A DNA stretch of 51,668 nucleotides, from IMG/VR virus record IMGVR_UViG_3300032294_002202, positions 1 through 51,668 of that record. The stretch is one strand, 5' to 3'. Source of the DNA: a virus. This document shows, piece by piece, positions 41,191-48,440 of the stretch. Position 1 is the first letter of the stretch. Each line of letters opens with the position of its first letter. The position numbers and the translations under genes are program-made. The notes under the pieces were generated by a model. That model was not told the DNA's origin, did not search any database, and worked only from the letters and a program-made list of their open reading frames with translations.

Positions 41191-42948
41191 TTAAATACTT
41201 TTAACCACTATCCAGTCATAATCATGCACTTGATAGGCATTTTCTGTCAATGACATTGACGTATCTTCTGCCAAAGTTGACGGTCTTTCCGTATAAAGGG
41301 CATAGTGCTCTAGGGCTAATGTTGAGCTAAATGCTGATGGGTATATTGCTATATTATTATATAGATTTCTTGGACCAGAATTTGACCATGTTCCATTAGT
41401 TACTTTAACATTAAACCATATTTGAGTGGATATTGCTGAAGATAAAACTACAACAATATGATATAACTCATCTGGATACATAAAGGTATTTATATTAGTG
41501 GCATTAGTTCTGTTTACTCCATTTACATATATTGCAGATATTCCGCTTTTTGTAACCGCCCCAGTATTGCTCCATGAGTAATGTGCTAAATCATGGTAGA
41601 AAAGATAGTTAGCAGAAAGGCTTATTGGCGTAAAGAACATTTCTAGAGTCTGAACACTCATTAATGTATTTATAGGGAAACCAGAATCATATGGCCTAAT
41701 TCCATTATTTTTATTTCTCATTAAAATTGGGTAATCTTCTGAAGATAAATCATAATCCCACAAGGCTAGGTTTGATTCTTCTGGCTCGATGTCTTCCCCG
41801 TGATTATCTGCAAACAGTGTCTTGCTTGAATAAAAATTAAAAGACAATGAATAAAGCTTTGGAAAAAACTTTGTTATGTCTGAGCTGCTTAAAGTTATTT
41901 TTACATATAAAACTCTATCTTCTGCAAAGGATCCATCTCCGTATACATAACCTGGAATTGCATCTCCATTAGAGCATGGATCATAATTTATTCCATCTGT
42001 TCCAATTGCTACTGATACACCTTTTGTTCCGCTCCATTCAACTTTTGAGGACATAAACGATATAGAACTTGGCACTGAAAATATATCATACAAGATTACA
42101 TCATCTGAATCGGTATTAACAGTTATATAATCTTCGTTGTCCTGATAATATAAACCCTCTTCTTGAAACTGATTCCATTTTTTATTATACGGATAAGAGT
42201 AAGAAAATGTTTTTTTAATTGATCTATCTGATAAAGTAAATAAAACTCCTCCATCTGGTCCCGCTATTTGTATTGGAGCAATTCCACTGAATAAATTAAA
42301 ATGAGATTTAGCTTTTTCTTGAGTTAGGGCATATCTATACACCGCTGGCGCATCAACAATAAATGAATCTTCGGAGCTGGCTGTTGGACCAATTTTTGGA
42401 AAAAACGATTCGTTTGTAAAAGTATATTTATCATAAAATATTGAGCCAGCTCTTTCTCCATTTATAAATAAGCTAATTGATGTTGGAGTATAAGTTGCAC
42501 AAACATGCGAGGACTGATTGATTGAAGGAAGCCTAAAATCTAGTCTTTTGTTTTCTAGCAAAAAAACAATGTTTCCGTCTTCGTAATAAATACCTATATC
42601 GCTTTCACCATCTGCAAAAATTGGGGTAAGTGTAGTGGAAGATATCTTTGGATAAACCCAACATTCTAATGTAAAATCATTATCAGAAAAATATTTAGTG
42701 GCCAACCCTCCAAGAGCGGCATCTCCGTTATAGTCGTATTCTATTGGAAGATCAATTGAGTTTAAGTTATTAATTAAAGATCCAGAAACGCCCCCAGAAA
42801 CTAAAGGAAGTATATCTGTTGTTAAAGATCCTACATAGGATCCGTTATTTCCAGAACCAGATACATCAAAGGCGGTTGTGCCAGAAGTTTCATCCAACGG
42901 CCAAAAGGCTATTGGGTTATCTTTTATAACCTGCAATTGATACGACAT
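41191..42948 (-). CDS. LamG/ConA-like lectin virion protein
   Basis: Five hundred and eighty-five residues. The N-terminal segment (AFWPLDETSGTTAFDVSGSG, FTLECWVYPKISSTTLTPIF, SISLFINGERAGS) is a LamG/concanavalin-like jelly roll; a second beta-rich lectin-like region follows the middle (VQTLEMFFTPISLSANYLFY, IYVNGVNRTN). Likely a tail-fibre or capsid decoration that binds glycans. It closes the dioxygenase cluster, and its -10 at 42955-42960 is only 6 bases from the ATG. It is a candidate virion partner or substrate for the enzymes. Confidence 0.8.
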   Translation of the reverse strand: MSYQLQVIKDNPIAFWPLDETSGTTAFDVSGSGNNGSYVGSLTTDILPLVSGGVSGSLINNLNSIDLPIEYDYNGDAALGGLATKYFSDNDFTLECWVYPKISSTTLTPIFADGESDIGIYYEDGNIVFLLENKRLDFRLPSINQSSHVCATYTPTSISLFINGERAGSIFYDKYTFTNESFFPKIGPTASSEDSFIVDAPAVYRYALTQEKAKSHFNLFSGIAPIQIAGPDGGVLFTLSDRSIKKTFSYSYPYNKKWNQFQEEGLYYQDNEDYITVNTDSDDVILYDIFSVPSSISFMSSKVEWSGTKGVSVAIGTDGINYDPCSNGDAIPGYVYGDGSFAEDRVLYVKITLSSSDITKFFPKLYSLSFNFYSSKTLFADNHGEDIEPEESNLALWDYDLSSEDYPILMRNKNNGIRPYDSGFPINTLMSVQTLEMFFTPISLSANYLFYHDLAHYSWSNTGAVTKSGISAIYVNGVNRTNATNINTFMYPDELYHIVVVLSSAISTQIWFNVKVTNGTWSNSGPRNLYNNIAIYPSAFSSTLALEHYALYTERPSTLAEDTSMSLTENAYQVHDYDWIVVKSI

Positions 42949-42954
42949 GTAATT

Positions 42955-42983
42955 ATTATACCTTAAGTATTAAACCAAAACAA
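42955..42983 (-). promoter_or_regulatory. Promoter at the lectin gene, leaderless geometry
   Basis: TTGTTT (42978-42983), 17 bases, TATAAT (42955-42960), then AATTAC and the ATG at 42948. The transcript would start at about the A of the ATG. Confidence 0.5.
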
Positions 42984-43565
42984 CGGTATCATGTACTTGC
43001 TGCCAGATGTTACTGGTTTTGGATCATGATAGTAAGGTTTATTTGAAGGGAAAATAATAAGGCTGCCAGCTTCTGGCTTAATAGATATCCCTTGCTCTGG
43101 AAACTCAATTTTTCCACCCTCGTAATTATCATTTAAGTATAAAACCATAGAGATAGAAGGAATTAAAGTTGTTCTGCCCTCACCCTCATAGTCTACGTGT
43201 GGCCCCATATAAACATCTGGAAGGTATTTATTTATTGTATAGTAATCTGGAAGAAAGTCTGGATTAATTCCAGTTTGTTCGTAATAGTCTTTTGCACATT
43301 TTTCAACTACACTTTTTATTTTTTTTGATATATTTATTTGATCTAAGTCATAGGCATTTCTTGAATAATCTATACTAAATTTTGATTCTTTTACTGAGCC
43401 ATAAACAGTATCTGAATTGCTTGCTTTCCATAAGTTCCACTTGGTTATTGGAGAATAAATATCTGAAAATAAATCTAATCTTTCTAAATTTTCTATTAGG
43501 GTATAAGGGTCATCTATAGCGTTTTTATAATAAAATATATTTTTTTCTAAAACATTTAAAATCAT
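42963..43565 (-). CDS. 2-oxoglutarate/Fe(II) dioxygenase 6 (prolyl-hydroxylase-like)
   Basis: Two hundred residues. Iron ligands H123-V-D125 and H180, and the 2-oxoglutarate-binding basic residue Lys190 in GSKYM, with the family motif YLNDNYEGGKIEF. The N-terminus (EKNIFYYKNAIDDPYTLIEN) is clearly homologous to dioxygenases 4 and 5, so these three arose by tandem duplication. Uses O2, Fe(II) and 2-oxoglutarate to hydroxylate a substrate, releasing succinate and CO2. Overlaps the previous gene by 4 bases. Confidence 0.9.
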   Translation of the reverse strand: MILNVLEKNIFYYKNAIDDPYTLIENLERLDLFSDIYSPITKWNLWKASNSDTVYGSVKESKFSIDYSRNAYDLDQINISKKIKSVVEKCAKDYYEQTGINPDFLPDYYTINKYLPDVYMGPHVDYEGEGRTTLIPSISMVLYLNDNYEGGKIEFPEQGISIKPEAGSLIIFPSNKPYYHDPKPVTSGSKYMIPLFWFNT

Positions 43566-44197
43566 TTTTTATGCATTCCAAACGAAGATGGTGATATGTA
43601 TTTAATTCCAGAAGAAATTGGGTTAACACGATGTATATATGGCTCATAAGAAGAAAACATCATTGCGCTTCCAGCTTCTGGCTTTAAAGATATGTTATGG
43701 TTTGGGAATACTATCTCTCCACCGTCATAATTATCCGTAAGATATATGATGCATGATATTCCCAAAACACCGCCTTCTGGATCCCCAATTGAATCAATAT
43801 GGTCACTCATTCCGTTGCCGACTGCATACCTAGAAAGTATTGATGGGAAAAAATCAGTAACAACTCCACCATGTTGTTTTGCATAATAATTTCCAGCTTC
43901 AAAAAACTTTTCTGATCTTAATGATTTGTATATATATTCGCAAGCATTATTTAAATTTTCATCGTCTGTTTTTACTGGAATGTTAATTCTTTTTTGCGCT
44001 CCAAAACGATCAAACTCTCCTTCAACAACAGGTATTCCTTCTCCTATATAGTTGGGTCCCCAAGGAGACCATTTTGTTATAGATGTTGTGCTAGACATAA
44101 TAGAATCTGTTTTTTCTATATATTCTATAAGTTGATATGGATTTTCTATTATATTTTTATAGTAATAAATATTTTCATCTAATATTTCAAGATCCAT
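43562..44197 (-). CDS. 2-oxoglutarate/Fe(II) dioxygenase 5 (prolyl-hydroxylase-like)
   Basis: Two hundred and eleven residues with H133-I-D135, H189 and Lys199 (GIKYI), and YLTDNYDGGEIVF. The N-terminal ENIYYYKNIIENPYQLIE matches dioxygenases 4 and 6. All active-site residues appear intact, so it should be catalytic. Overlaps both neighbours by 4 and 11 bases, typical of one co-translated operon. Confidence 0.9.
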   Translation of the reverse strand: MDLEILDENIYYYKNIIENPYQLIEYIEKTDSIMSSTTSITKWSPWGPNYIGEGIPVVEGEFDRFGAQKRINIPVKTDDENLNNACEYIYKSLRSEKFFEAGNYYAKQHGGVVTDFFPSILSRYAVGNGMSDHIDSIGDPEGGVLGISCIIYLTDNYDGGEIVFPNHNISLKPEAGSAMMFSSYEPYIHRVNPISSGIKYISPSSFGMHKK

Positions 44198-44840
44198 CTA
44201 GGTCTGCCAGGCCATTTCTATAATTATTATTTTCAAACCAGTCAAGCTTAGCCCAAACAATTGGAGACATATACTTTGTTCCTTTAATTAAAGGCAAGGA
44301 CTCATGAAAATACGGTCTATGAGACGGAAAGACAACAACGCTTCCAGCTTTTGGCTTAATTTTTACCCCTTGCTTAACAAAGTTTAGCTCGCCGCCAACA
44401 TAGTCATCATTTAAATAAAGAACTGCTGAAACTGTAGAATCAGAAACATCAATAGAGTCATCCATTGAATCAACATGTGGCCCCATTTGTTGCCCTTCAT
44501 CATATTTTTTAATCATTAGGTTTTTATTAAAACCAACATATATTTCTTTTTCAACTCCATAAATGTTTATGCATGCATCTAAAACAGTTTTTAGCTTATC
44601 GCCTAATGCAGCAATTCTTTTGTTTAATTCTGTATCTTCTGATCTTAAGTTTTGATTATAGTCTTTAGTATCACCGTATACAAAATGATCGCTATCGTTT
44701 GGATGCCAGGTTCTCCATGGAGTCATAGATGTGCTTTCATTTAAAAATTGATCTAAGTACTCAATTTCTTTAATTACTCCTTGTGGGTCTTTTAAAATAG
44801 ACTCAAAATAGAAAATATTTTCATCTAGCTTTGTATACAT
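44187..44840 (-). CDS. 2-oxoglutarate/Fe(II) dioxygenase 4 (prolyl-hydroxylase-like)
   Basis: Two hundred and seventeen residues; H122-V-D124, H179 and Lys189 (GTKYM), with YLNDDYVGGELNF. Third member of the tandem trio (ENIFYFESILKDPQGVIKEI). The long loop after the HxD, with DDSIDVSDS, is specific to this copy. Substrate unknown. Confidence 0.9.
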   Translation of the reverse strand: MYTKLDENIFYFESILKDPQGVIKEIEYLDQFLNESTSMTPWRTWHPNDSDHFVYGDTKDYNQNLRSEDTELNKRIAALGDKLKTVLDACINIYGVEKEIYVGFNKNLMIKKYDEGQQMGPHVDSMDDSIDVSDSTVSAVLYLNDDYVGGELNFVKQGVKIKPKAGSVVVFPSHRPYFHESLPLIKGTKYMSPIVWAKLDWFENNNYRNGLADLDGS

Positions 44841-45550
44841 TATTCACCTTTTCCTATATGTTTTGGGACATAGCCTTGAGCTCTTTCTTCTGCCCATACT
44901 TTATATAACTCGTCTTGACCTTTTCTTATTTCTGCTAAATCTTTTGCCCACATTGCTTCTTGTTCTGGAGTATATACTGACTCTGCTTTATCCCAAAATG
45001 ATCCGATTGTATATCTAGTTCCACTTAAAACTTGAGTTACTTCATGCTCATTACCATGACCTCCGTCAAAAATTGAAAGCATTCCAAGTTTTGGAACTAT
45101 CGTTATATCATCATTTTTAAAGTTTAGCTTGCCACCAGTAAATTCTTCATTTAAATATAAAAATACTGCGTACTTGCTTCTTATGAAAGGTGTTGGATTG
45201 CCATCCTCATCTGAATTATCTGAATGAAAAGTTGCAAATGCACCCTCTGTCCATTTTTGTGCATGATAACTAACTTCTGTTAATTTTCTACCCAAGACTT
45301 CTTCGGACTTTTCTTTTATTCTTTCTTTTAACTGTCTAAAATACTCTGGATCTAGCCCAAACATTTTTAGATTATTGTCTCTTTCCCAAAAACCCATGGC
45401 ATAAGACTCATAAAATGATATCTGGTTCCATATTAGCATCTTAGACTCTACTAAAAACTCTAAATATTTAATTATTTTTTCACACTCGTCTTTGTCTAAA
45501 AAATCTGAGAGCGTGTAAACATCTTCTTTGTGTTTAATTAAATTACTCAT
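44840..45550 (-). CDS. 2-oxoglutarate/Fe(II) dioxygenase 3
   Basis: Two hundred and thirty-six residues. H109-S-D111 (FHSDNSDEDG), H169 in NEHEVT and an arginine (Arg179 in GTRYT) in place of lysine; motif YLNEEFTGGKLNF. A longer C-terminal tail (EQEAMWAKDLAEIRKGQDEL) is helical. It belongs to the same superfamily but is more diverged than dioxygenases 4-6, so it may have a different substrate. Confidence 0.88.
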   Translation of the reverse strand: MSNLIKHKEDVYTLSDFLDKDECEKIIKYLEFLVESKMLIWNQISFYESYAMGFWERDNNLKMFGLDPEYFRQLKERIKEKSEEVLGRKLTEVSYHAQKWTEGAFATFHSDNSDEDGNPTPFIRSKYAVFLYLNEEFTGGKLNFKNDDITIVPKLGMLSIFDGGHGNEHEVTQVLSGTRYTIGSFWDKAESVYTPEQEAMWAKDLAEIRKGQDELYKVWAEERAQGYVPKHIGKGE

Positions 45551-46229
45551 TTATTTTTCTTTCTAAGCTAGTAACTGTCCAAAAAAATGGACAAGTATAT
45601 CTTGTTCCCTCTTTTACTTTATTTACGCCATGTATATAATTTAAATCTCCTGGGAAAAAATAAGCACCCCTAGCTTTTGTTTTAAATGCTATATCTTGTT
45701 TTGGAAAATATAATTCTCCTCCAACGTAGTCGTCATTTAAATAAAACACAGTTCCTATGTCATACCAAGGAAATTCGTTTGGTGTACCAGCATCTGGACC
45801 CTCATGTAGTTCTTTGTCTGCATGAGGAAACTGCATGGTTCCGACTGGCCATCTAACTATAGCTGGGTGGGTTGGTAAAACCTCTACACCAAAAAAATCT
45901 TCAATTACTGGCTTCATTCTTTCAATCACACCCTGAAGTATTTCAATTACTTTTGGATCTGATTTTTCTAAAGTTTTTAAAGTTGCAACCCTATCTTCCC
46001 AAACCCTGTGGTCATAAATTATGTTGCCATTTTCATTCCATTGAGACTCAGTAATATCCCAGAATTTATTATTTTTTGCAAAGTCTAGTAGGTAGGACTG
46101 CTCTTCTTCTGTTATAAAATTTTCTAACTCAACAATTTTATCTTTTGAGTTACCAAAATATCCAGAAGGGGTTATTGACTGTCTAGAGTACCTAACTCTT
46201 TCTCCGACCTCATCATTTAAATTTATCAT
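45543..46229 (-). CDS. 2-oxoglutarate/Fe(II) dioxygenase 2
   Basis: Two hundred and twenty-eight residues. H136-A-D138, H200 and Arg210 (GTRYT), with FYLNDDYVGGELYF. The arginine is shared with dioxygenase 3, so these two form a subgroup. SD AGGAG is near the ATG. It is coupled to dioxygenase 3 by an 8-base overlap. Confidence 0.89.
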   Translation of the reverse strand: MINLNDEVGERVRYSRQSITPSGYFGNSKDKIVELENFITEEEQSYLLDFAKNNKFWDITESQWNENGNIIYDHRVWEDRVATLKTLEKSDPKVIEILQGVIERMKPVIEDFFGVEVLPTHPAIVRWPVGTMQFPHADKELHEGPDAGTPNEFPWYDIGTVFYLNDDYVGGELYFPKQDIAFKTKARGAYFFPGDLNYIHGVNKVKEGTRYTCPFFWTVTSLERKINE

Positions 46230-46238
46230 ATTAATCTC

Positions 46239-46964
46239 CTATGTATACCTTTTTTTAGACCACGTATGCTTTTTATAAGCTCCGCCATCTTTTGTTCTGT
46301 AAAGCTTTGCTTGATATTCGTGTCTTAACACAATGTCTTCGTAATTATGTTTTTCTATTTCCATACTCCAGTCTTCTCTTTTAAAAGGTATTATTTGAAC
46401 GTATGGAGTTCCTTCTGGAATAACTCCTTCAAAGTCTTCTCTTAAAAAAAATGGTATAAGTCCTGGCGTATCCATGTTATCATTATCTATTATACCAGCA
46501 GTTGTAATGAATGGTAAATCAAATCTATTTACAGGACTCAAATACAATGCACTATAACCTTTTGGAAGCTTTGGAGCCCATGCTGGATACCAATGAAAGT
46601 GATAAGGCAGATACCCTTTTGGATTTGAAAAATCATCCATTTCTGGTCTTTCATCACAAAATTCTTCAAAACCTAAAGAAGTTTTAACTTTTGTTATCCC
46701 TTCTGCATTTTTATAAAATGTTATGTCACATGGAGTTTTATACATATACCCAGCAGTAAATATATCTACTAAAGCTGGGCAAGCCTTAAAAGAAAGCATC
46801 TTGCCGCCTTGCTCATTATGATAGTATTCTTCACTACCTGGAATTTTTAAATATCTATCTGCAGAACTGTACCACTTTGGGACCATTTCTTTTGAGGGAA
46901 CAGGATAAAATTTATCTGAAGAATTATTATAAAGTCTATTAGAATGAAATACTATTTTATTCAT
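46239..46964 (-). CDS. DUF6065-like protein B
   Basis: Two hundred and forty-one residues. Pattern: FYPVPSKEMVPKWYSSADRY, KACPALVDIFTAGYMYKTP, DITFYKNAEG, and late IPEGTPYVQIIPFKRED. I recognise this layout (Pro-rich start, then 'GYxxxTPxDI' and a terminal 'GTPxxxIPF') as resembling the DUF6065-type proteins found beside 2OG oxygenases in phage genomes; that recognition is from memory. It resembles the next gene in the final motif. Possibly a substrate-binding or assembly partner. Overlaps the next gene by 8 bases. Confidence 0.6.
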   Translation of the reverse strand: MNKIVFHSNRLYNNSSDKFYPVPSKEMVPKWYSSADRYLKIPGSEEYYHNEQGGKMLSFKACPALVDIFTAGYMYKTPCDITFYKNAEGITKVKTSLGFEEFCDERPEMDDFSNPKGYLPYHFHWYPAWAPKLPKGYSALYLSPVNRFDLPFITTAGIIDNDNMDTPGLIPFFLREDFEGVIPEGTPYVQIIPFKREDWSMEIEKHNYEDIVLRHEYQAKLYRTKDGGAYKKHTWSKKRYT

Positions 46965-47655
46965 TTATTGTTTTTAACCTCAATGTTTTTATTTCATGTT
47001 GACCTATTTTTTTGCCATCATGATCTGTAGCATTTCTATAAAAATGTGTCCAGTTTCCAGAACTTGTTATCTTTTGTGAAACCTCTGCATACTTTTCTCC
47101 ATCAAATTTAAGCGGAGGTATTTCTGATATATCTTTTATTATTAACTCTGAATTATTTATTGATTTTAAGCTTAAAGGTATAACCGAACATATTGGGGTG
47201 CCAGCTTTAATTGTTATTGGTATGTTTGGCTTTGTAATTTTCCATGCTACTTGCAGCTCTCCTATAAAAAATGACGTTGATAGCAATGTAGTAAAACATT
47301 GAGCACCGTCAATAAATTGATTTGGCACTGGCATAATTAAGCTAGTTGTATCTTCGTCTGTTTTTAAAGTTATTCCTGTTTTAAAACTTATGGTTGCATT
47401 AGATCTAAATGGGTGACACCACTGTTCTCCAGATAATATTTTTACATGTGATGGATTTGAGTCAGATATTCCATCCCAAATAAAAGTAATATCCTCTGGG
47501 AAAGATATACCCCAACCCAATGAATTTGTTAAATTTACTGGAAAACAGTTATAAGCATGTTTGTTGTATGTTTGATCCATCCAATCTCTTTTAACTGAAA
47601 TTTGAGATATATCTACTTTGTCTTCTTTGTTTTTATATCCATTTAGAATATACAT
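46957..47655 (-). CDS. DUF6065-like protein A
   Basis: Two hundred and thirty-two residues. Features GWGISFPEDITFIWDG, SNATISFKTGITLKTDEDTT and AGTPICSVIPLSL, a beta-rich fold that I associate with DUF6065. It follows dioxygenase 1 by 4 bases and overlaps protein B by 8 bases, so it is part of the same operon. No catalytic motif. Function is unknown; its fixed pairing with dioxygenases suggests it acts on or recognises the same target. Confidence 0.65.
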   Translation of the reverse strand: MYILNGYKNKEDKVDISQISVKRDWMDQTYNKHAYNCFPVNLTNSLGWGISFPEDITFIWDGISDSNPSHVKILSGEQWCHPFRSNATISFKTGITLKTDEDTTSLIMPVPNQFIDGAQCFTTLLSTSFFIGELQVAWKITKPNIPITIKAGTPICSVIPLSLKSINNSELIIKDISEIPPLKFDGEKYAEVSQKITSSGNWTHFYRNATDHDGKKIGQHEIKTLRLKTINE

Positions 47656-47659
47656 CTTG

Positions 47660-48325
47660 TTAAGCTAATCCGTCGGAATATCTTTTTTCTATTTCACGAT
47701 AGTCTGGTGTATGAGGCGCTTCAAGGTAATCTAACATTGTTACAACTGAATATTTTGTTCCAGAAGTAACTGGCATTGCTGCATGCGAATAAATATATGA
47801 AGATGGAAACAGATAAAGGTCTCCTGCTTTTGGTTTAATCTTTAAGTTTAATTTATCAAAAAACAGCTCTCCTCCTTCATAGTCATCATTTAAGTATCCG
47901 ACAGAAGATAGAGTACATATATAAGAATAACCATGATCTGAATGAACATCAAAGTGCTGTCCTGGGCCGTATTTGATAAAATTAAAAGCTTCCCAATAAT
48001 TTAATGGGGCTATTCCAAAGCCATTTCTATAGTGTTCTACTGGACCGACTTGAGCAGCTTTGGCATCTTCCCAAATTTCTTCAAGAAGGAGTGTAGACTC
48101 TGTTTTGCCTTCTGGACTTTCAACATTTTTCTTTATCTTAAAATCAAAACAATCTCTATATTCTTTATCTAGATTTGCATAACCAGTTCTTGCTTCTTTC
48201 CATTGATTATCAGAAGACTTATCATCTAAAATATTTTCAAGCCTCGATATCAAATCCATCTCTTTTGTAAAAATATTTCTGTATACAATTATACCTGGAT
48301 AAAGATATTCCATGTCTACTTTCAT
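47660..48325 (-). CDS. 2-oxoglutarate/Fe(II) dioxygenase 1 (prolyl-hydroxylase-like)
   Basis: Two hundred and twenty-one residues, first gene of the enzyme operon. HFDVHSD offers two HxD options (H124-F-D126 or H128-S-D130); H181 and Lys191 (GTKYS) complete the site, with YLNDDYEGGELFF. Upstream lie an extended -10 promoter and an SD GAGGG. It is the closest copy to the Pro-Pro repeat gene. Prolyl-4-hydroxylase-like fold and motifs are clear; the true substrate is not known. Confidence 0.9.
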   Translation of the reverse strand: MKVDMEYLYPGIIVYRNIFTKEMDLISRLENILDDKSSDNQWKEARTGYANLDKEYRDCFDFKIKKNVESPEGKTESTLLLEEIWEDAKAAQVGPVEHYRNGFGIAPLNYWEAFNFIKYGPGQHFDVHSDHGYSYICTLSSVGYLNDDYEGGELFFDKLNLKIKPKAGDLYLFPSSYIYSHAAMPVTSGTKYSVVTMLDYLEAPHTPDYREIEKRYSDGLA

Positions 48326-48376
48326 TGTTCCCTCGTATTTCTATTAATAAATACTAATTTATAGATTTATAATAAT

Positions 48377-48385
48377 ATTATACCA
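48377..48385 (-). promoter_or_regulatory. Extended -10 promoter of the dioxygenase operon
   Basis: TGGTATAAT directly after the T-run of the upstream terminator; TSS about 45 bases before the ATG of dioxygenase 1. No strong -35. The arrangement matches the terminator-plus-promoter junction at 36718-36703. Confidence 0.55.
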
Positions 48386-48394
48386 TTTATAATT

Positions 48395-48417
48395 AAAAAA
48401 CCCCACTGGTTGTGGGG
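48395..48417 (-). terminator. Intrinsic terminator after the Pro-Pro repeat protein
   Basis: CCCCAC-AACCA-GTGGGG followed on the minus strand by TTTTTT. It stops transcripts from the tail-fibre and repeat genes before the dioxygenase operon. Confidence 0.85.
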
Positions 48418-48440
48418 CTTAATAATTAAGTAAACTATAA

